From Novosphingobium sp. (GTDB lineage Bacteria; Pseudomonadota; Alphaproteobacteria; Sphingomonadales; Sphingomonadaceae), in assembly GCF_030699305.1 (NCBI RefSeq), contig NZ_JAUYNB010000010.1, forward strand, positions 124,001 to 188,000: DNA of 64,000 nucleotides, in the 5' to 3' direction. Shown piece after piece: positions 60,395 through 64,000 of the stretch. Position numbers and translations under genes: made by a program. The notes beneath the pieces are model-generated. The model worked only from the letters and a program-made list of their open reading frames with translations, did no database searches and was not told the origin of the DNA. How positions within the stretch are numbered: the stretch's first letter is position 1; each line of letters opens with the position of its first letter.

Positions 60395-60856
60395 TTAGCC
60401 CTTTTTCCCGACGATCCGGGCGATTTCGGCGGCGACCATGCGCTCCACCAGCGGCGGCAGGTTCCGGTCGAGCCATTCGGCCAACGCCGGTCGCAGCAGT
60501 TCGCGGGTCAACCCTTCCAATGACGTTTCGCCGCTGCGCACAATCTGCGGTGCGACGCCCGGTTCGGCCAGCATTGCCAATGCAGCCAGCGAATCGCGCA
60601 TCGAACTGGCAACACCGGCGTCCAGCAGCGGCGAATCGTCCGAATCATCGTCAGCGTCGTCGGTGATCGCGGTTGCGGCGTCCAGTTCCAGGACTTCGTC
60701 AGCGTCGTCTGGTGCCTGCGCCCGACCACCACGCGCAAGGCCGCGCTCGGTCCGCTCGCGCCGTTCCAGCGCGGCGCCATCGCGATTGTCGCGCGCGATC
60801 ACGTTCTTGATCGACGCGAGAATCTCCTCGACTGACGGTTCACCCACCTGACGCAT
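60395..60856 (-). CDS. popZ: DUF2497 / PopZ-family polar organizing protein
   Basis: MRQVGEPSVEEILASIKNVIARDN ... acidic linker DDADEVLELDAATAITDDADDDSDDS ... ETSLEGLTRELLRPALAEWLDRNLPPLVERMVAAEIARIVGKKG, matching PopZ N- and C-terminal motifs. Confidence 0.87.
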   Translation of the reverse strand: MRQVGEPSVEEILASIKNVIARDNRDGAALERRERTERGLARGGRAQAPDDADEVLELDAATAITDDADDDSDDSPLLDAGVASSMRDSLAALAMLAEPGVAPQIVRSGETSLEGLTRELLRPALAEWLDRNLPPLVERMVAAEIARIVGKKG

Positions 60857-60906
60857 TTTCCAATCAACCCCCGATGATCCGGATATGTCCCGTGGCGGGA
60901 CGCCAA

Positions 60907-62352
60907 TCACTGGCCGGTTACTGAACCGTCCTGGGGCGCGGTGTCAACGGTGCGAGTGCCGACCGCCCTGGGATCGGGATCGGTCGACCAGTCCCAGATC
61001 TGGTTGCGGACGCGTTGGTAATTGGTCTCAGGGTCATACAGCGCCCCGCCATCAAGGCCCAGATCGCGCGCTTCGGCCTTGCCCATGGCGGCCAGCAGAT
61101 TGAACCCGGCGACATAGGCATTGCGCCGGGCGGTCGCGAGCTGGACCTGTGCGCCAAGCAGTTCCTGTTCGGCGTTCAGGATTTCCAGAATCGTGCGGTT
61201 GCCGACGGTGTTTTCCGCCCGCACGCCTTCGAGGCTGAGCGCGGCGGCATCGACCGCGCTTTGGGTGGAGGCGATGATATCGCTCGATGCGCTCCAGCTG
61301 GCATAGGCGGCGCGGACCGAGGCGATCACTTCGCGTTCGATCGCGATTTCCTGTTCCAGCGTCGCCCCTTCACGGGCCTGGGCCTGACGCTGTTGCGCAG
61401 CGGGCAGGCCCCCCTGGAACAGCGGAATCGTTGCGCGCACCCCGGCCGTGGCCGAAGTGAAGCCCTGACGGGTCACAGCCGAGGCCGGGCCGCCGTTGGT
61501 GCCCAGGTAATCGGAATAATCCGCGCCGGTGAACACGCTGATCCGGGGCATCCGGCCAGCGCCTGCGGCATTGCTGTCAAACCCGGCGGCCTTGCTGCGC
61601 TGGCGCGCGGCGATCAGGTCGGGGTTGTTGTCCAGCGCGGTTGTCACCGCTTCGTCCACGCTGGCGGGCAGGCCGGGCAGGGCGGGAGGGGCTTGCAGAT
61701 CGACCGGGGCCTTGCCCACGATCTGGATATAGCGCTCGCGCGCGGCGATCAGGTTGGCTTCGGCGCTGCGCGCCTGCCCCTTGACCAGCGACAGGCGTGC
61801 CTGCGACTGGGCAACATCGGTGCGCGTCAGATCGCCAATCTCGAACCGGTCCTGTGTGGCCTGCAGGTTTACTTCCAGCACGCCCACGTTGCCGCGGTTC
61901 AGCTTGACCACGGCTTCGGCCAGAATGACGTCCATGTAAGCGGCCACGACCGCGCTGAACACGCCGGTTTCCGCGCCGCGCAGATCGGCCTGTCCGGCTT
62001 CGACGCGGGTCTTGGCTGCGCGGATCGAATTGCGGATGCCGCCGCCTGCGTAAAGCGGCATGCCCAGCGTGGCGGATGCGCCCAGGACCCGGTCGGGCGA
62101 GGCGACGTTGGGCGTGCTCTGCTTCATCAGTTCGGTGAAGCTGGCTGTGCCGCTGAGCGAGGGCAGGCTGGCCGACCGGGCGATCGGCACGCTTTCGTCC
62201 ACCGCGCGCTGCGCGGCGCGCGCGGCTTGCAGGTTAGGGTTGGTGTTATACGCCAGCACCAGAGCCTCGCGCAGATCGTCAGCCAACGCGGGCGTAGCGA
62301 TCATGGCGAAACCCGCAAGCAGGACGGCGGCGCGACCCCTCCGTGATGGCAT
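60907..62352 (-). CDS. tolC: TolC family outer membrane protein
   Basis: DDLREALVLAYNTNPNLQAARAAQRAVDESVPIARSASLPSLSGTASFT...GQRTILEILNAEQELLGAQVQLATARRNAYVAGFNLLAAMG. Confidence 0.94.
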   Translation of the reverse strand: MPSRRGRAAVLLAGFAMIATPALADDLREALVLAYNTNPNLQAARAAQRAVDESVPIARSASLPSLSGTASFTELMKQSTPNVASPDRVLGASATLGMPLYAGGGIRNSIRAAKTRVEAGQADLRGAETGVFSAVVAAYMDVILAEAVVKLNRGNVGVLEVNLQATQDRFEIGDLTRTDVAQSQARLSLVKGQARSAEANLIAARERYIQIVGKAPVDLQAPPALPGLPASVDEAVTTALDNNPDLIAARQRSKAAGFDSNAAGAGRMPRISVFTGADYSDYLGTNGGPASAVTRQGFTSATAGVRATIPLFQGGLPAAQQRQAQAREGATLEQEIAIEREVIASVRAAYASWSASSDIIASTQSAVDAAALSLEGVRAENTVGNRTILEILNAEQELLGAQVQLATARRNAYVAGFNLLAAMGKAEARDLGLDGGALYDPETNYQRVRNQIWDWSTDPDPRAVGTRTVDTAPQDGSVTGQ

Positions 62353-62354
62353 AT

Positions 62355-62975
62355 TCAGAAGCTCCAGCGTTTCGGCGCGGCGAATTCGGCCAGGACGGGA
62401 ATGCCGATCTCGGCCAGGGGCAGCAGCGCCACAGACCCGGACAATTTGCGACCGGCGGCCAGACGGGTCACCCCGCGTTCGACCAACCCCGTTACCACTC
62501 GACCAGCGTCAACCAGGCAATCGGTCAGCGCGGCGGGCAACTGTTCGACGGCCCCATCCACCAGCAGCAGCGAATAGTCGCCGCGGACCTGCCCGGCGGC
62601 GGCATCGGCGGCGGACACGACGGTGACCGCACCGGCGAGCGGGCGGACCAGCGCCGCCAGATAATCGCTGCCGCAGCTGACGATCAGCACAGTGTCCTGT
62701 GCGGTCGGGGCGGCTTCACCCAGCATCCGACCATGAACCAGCGGGGCGGGCAGGGCATGGCCATCGTCCAGCGGGATCGCCCGGTCGATATAGGCGTGGC
62801 CGCGTGCGGCGGCGGGCACGAAATCTTCGCGCGGGGCCTTGCCCATCGCGGAAAGCACCCATTCCTCGTTCACACCGCTGACGCGCAGCTGGCTGTCGAT
62901 CATGGCGCGGCGCGCGGCGACAAAATCGGTGGCTGCCGGATCGGCGGAAGTCGGACGGTCTGCGGTAAGCGTCAT
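62355..62975 (-). CDS. Protein-L-isoaspartate O-methyltransferase family protein
   Basis: DFVAARRAMIDSQLRVSGVNEEWVLSAMGKAPREDFVPAAARGHAYIDRAIPLDDGHALPAPLVHGRML. Confidence 0.9.
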   Translation of the reverse strand: MTLTADRPTSADPAATDFVAARRAMIDSQLRVSGVNEEWVLSAMGKAPREDFVPAAARGHAYIDRAIPLDDGHALPAPLVHGRMLGEAAPTAQDTVLIVSCGSDYLAALVRPLAGAVTVVSAADAAAGQVRGDYSLLLVDGAVEQLPAALTDCLVDAGRVVTGLVERGVTRLAAGRKLSGSVALLPLAEIGIPVLAEFAAPKRWSF

Positions 62976-63130
62976 TTTGGGATCCCTCTTGGACGCTGTA
63001 TTGCACACGTAACACAGCGACGCAATCCCGTGCCTTCTAGGCGAAGCGTCTTCCTGCGCCAAGCGCTTTGACGCGTTCGCCGCAGCGGCTTATGGGGACG
63101 GCAAATCATGGCTTGGCGAAGGAGCGCGAT

Positions 63131-64000
63131 ATGACCGGGATGGTAACGATCCGTGAGGAAGACCTGATCGAAAGCGTCGCCGACGCGTTGCAATACATCA
63201 GCTATTACCACCCGATGGACTACATCCGCGCGCTGGGCGAAGCCTACAAGGCGGAACAAGGCCCGGCAGCCAAGGATGCCATCGCCCAGATCCTGACCAA
63301 CAGCCGGATGTGCGCCGAAGGGCATCGTCCGATCTGTCAGGATACCGGAATCGTCAACGTGTTCATCGCCTGGGGCCAGAACTGCCGCCTGGAATCGGAC
63401 AAGTCGCTCCAGGACGTGGTCGATGAAGGGGTGCGGCGGGCCTATCTCAACCCGGAAAACAAGCTGCGCGCCTCGGTTCTGGCCGATCCCGCGTTCACCC
63501 GCCGCAACACGCGCGACAACACGCCGTGCGTGCTGCACGTCGACATGGTTCCGGGCAGCACGGTGTCGGTCGACGTCGCGGCCAAGGGCGGCGGGAGCGA
63601 GAACAAGTCGAAGTTCAAGATGATGAACCCCAGCGACAACATCGTCGACTGGGTGGTGGAAATGCTGCCGCAGATGGGCGCGGGCTGGTGTCCGCCGGGG
63701 ATGCTGGGGATCGGCATCGGCGGCACGGCGGAACATTGCATGCTGCTGGCCAAGCAGGCGCTGATGGAACCCATCGATATGGCCCAGCTGAAACAGCGCG
63801 GGGCCCAGAGCGATATCGAGGCGCTGCGGATCGAGATCTTCGACAAGGTCAACGCGCTGGGGATCGGCGCGCAGGGGCTGGGCGGTCTGTCGACCATCCT
63901 CGACGTCAAGATCATGGACGCGCCCTGCCATGCCGCGGGCAAGCCGGTGGCGATGATCCCCAACTGCGCCGCCACCCGCCACGCGCACTTCACGCTGGAC
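63131..64000 (+). CDS. Class I fumarate hydratase, partial (C-terminus beyond window end)
   Basis: MTGMVTIREEDLIESVADALQYISYYHPMDYIRALGEAYKAEQGPAAKDAIAQILTNSRMCAEGHRPICQDTGIVNVFI...GGSENKSKFKMMNPSDNIVDWVVEMLPQMGAGWCPPGMLGIGIGGTAE; runs off the right edge, so absent from the ORF list. Confidence 0.95.
   Translation, partial: MTGMVTIREEDLIESVADALQYISYYHPMDYIRALGEAYKAEQGPAAKDAIAQILTNSRMCAEGHRPICQDTGIVNVFIAWGQNCRLESDKSLQDVVDEGVRRAYLNPENKLRASVLADPAFTRRNTRDNTPCVLHVDMVPGSTVSVDVAAKGGGSENKSKFKMMNPSDNIVDWVVEMLPQMGAGWCPPGMLGIGIGGTAEHCMLLAKQALMEPIDMAQLKQRGAQSDIEALRIEIFDKVNALGIGAQGLGGLSTILDVKIMDAPCHAAGKPVAMIPNCAATRHAHFTLD

Noticed and set aside
61015-62346. 443-aa plus-strand ORF opposite tolC
   Set aside because: Antisense shadow ORF of a clear TolC-family gene.

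Overview
High-GC chromosomal window from an alphaproteobacterium, most likely a Sphingomonadales member judging from protein families and gene order. It is densely packed with about 60 protein-coding genes. I saw no rRNA, tRNA, CRISPR array, prophage or transposase. The most informative signal is that the window appears to span the chromosomal replication origin. An AT-rich, DnaA-box-containing intergenic region (about 48625-48934) lies between hemE (-) and a DUF299/PpsR-type regulator gene (+). Flanking genes diverge from it (hemJ, nadE, rho, mnmE, mnmG, rsmG, parA, parB to the left; maf, aroE, coaE, dnaQ to the right). Four parS-like sites lie 9-11.5 kb away in the rsmG-mnmG-mnmE region, and a PopZ-family (DUF2497) gene next to tolC and a PCMT-family gene lies about 12 kb on the other side. 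Other points of interest: an encapsulated-ferritin-like (EncFtn) gene with no shell gene and no targeting tail, downstream of Fe/Mn superoxide dismutase; a non-canonical chaperone/usher/DUF4402 surface-fibre locus with a hexanucleotide repeat in the subunit; CtrA-like TTAA-N7-TTAA motifs upstream of envelope genes; and several operator-like palindromes and hairpins. All calls come from reading the sequence and the supplied ORFs. No database search was run.
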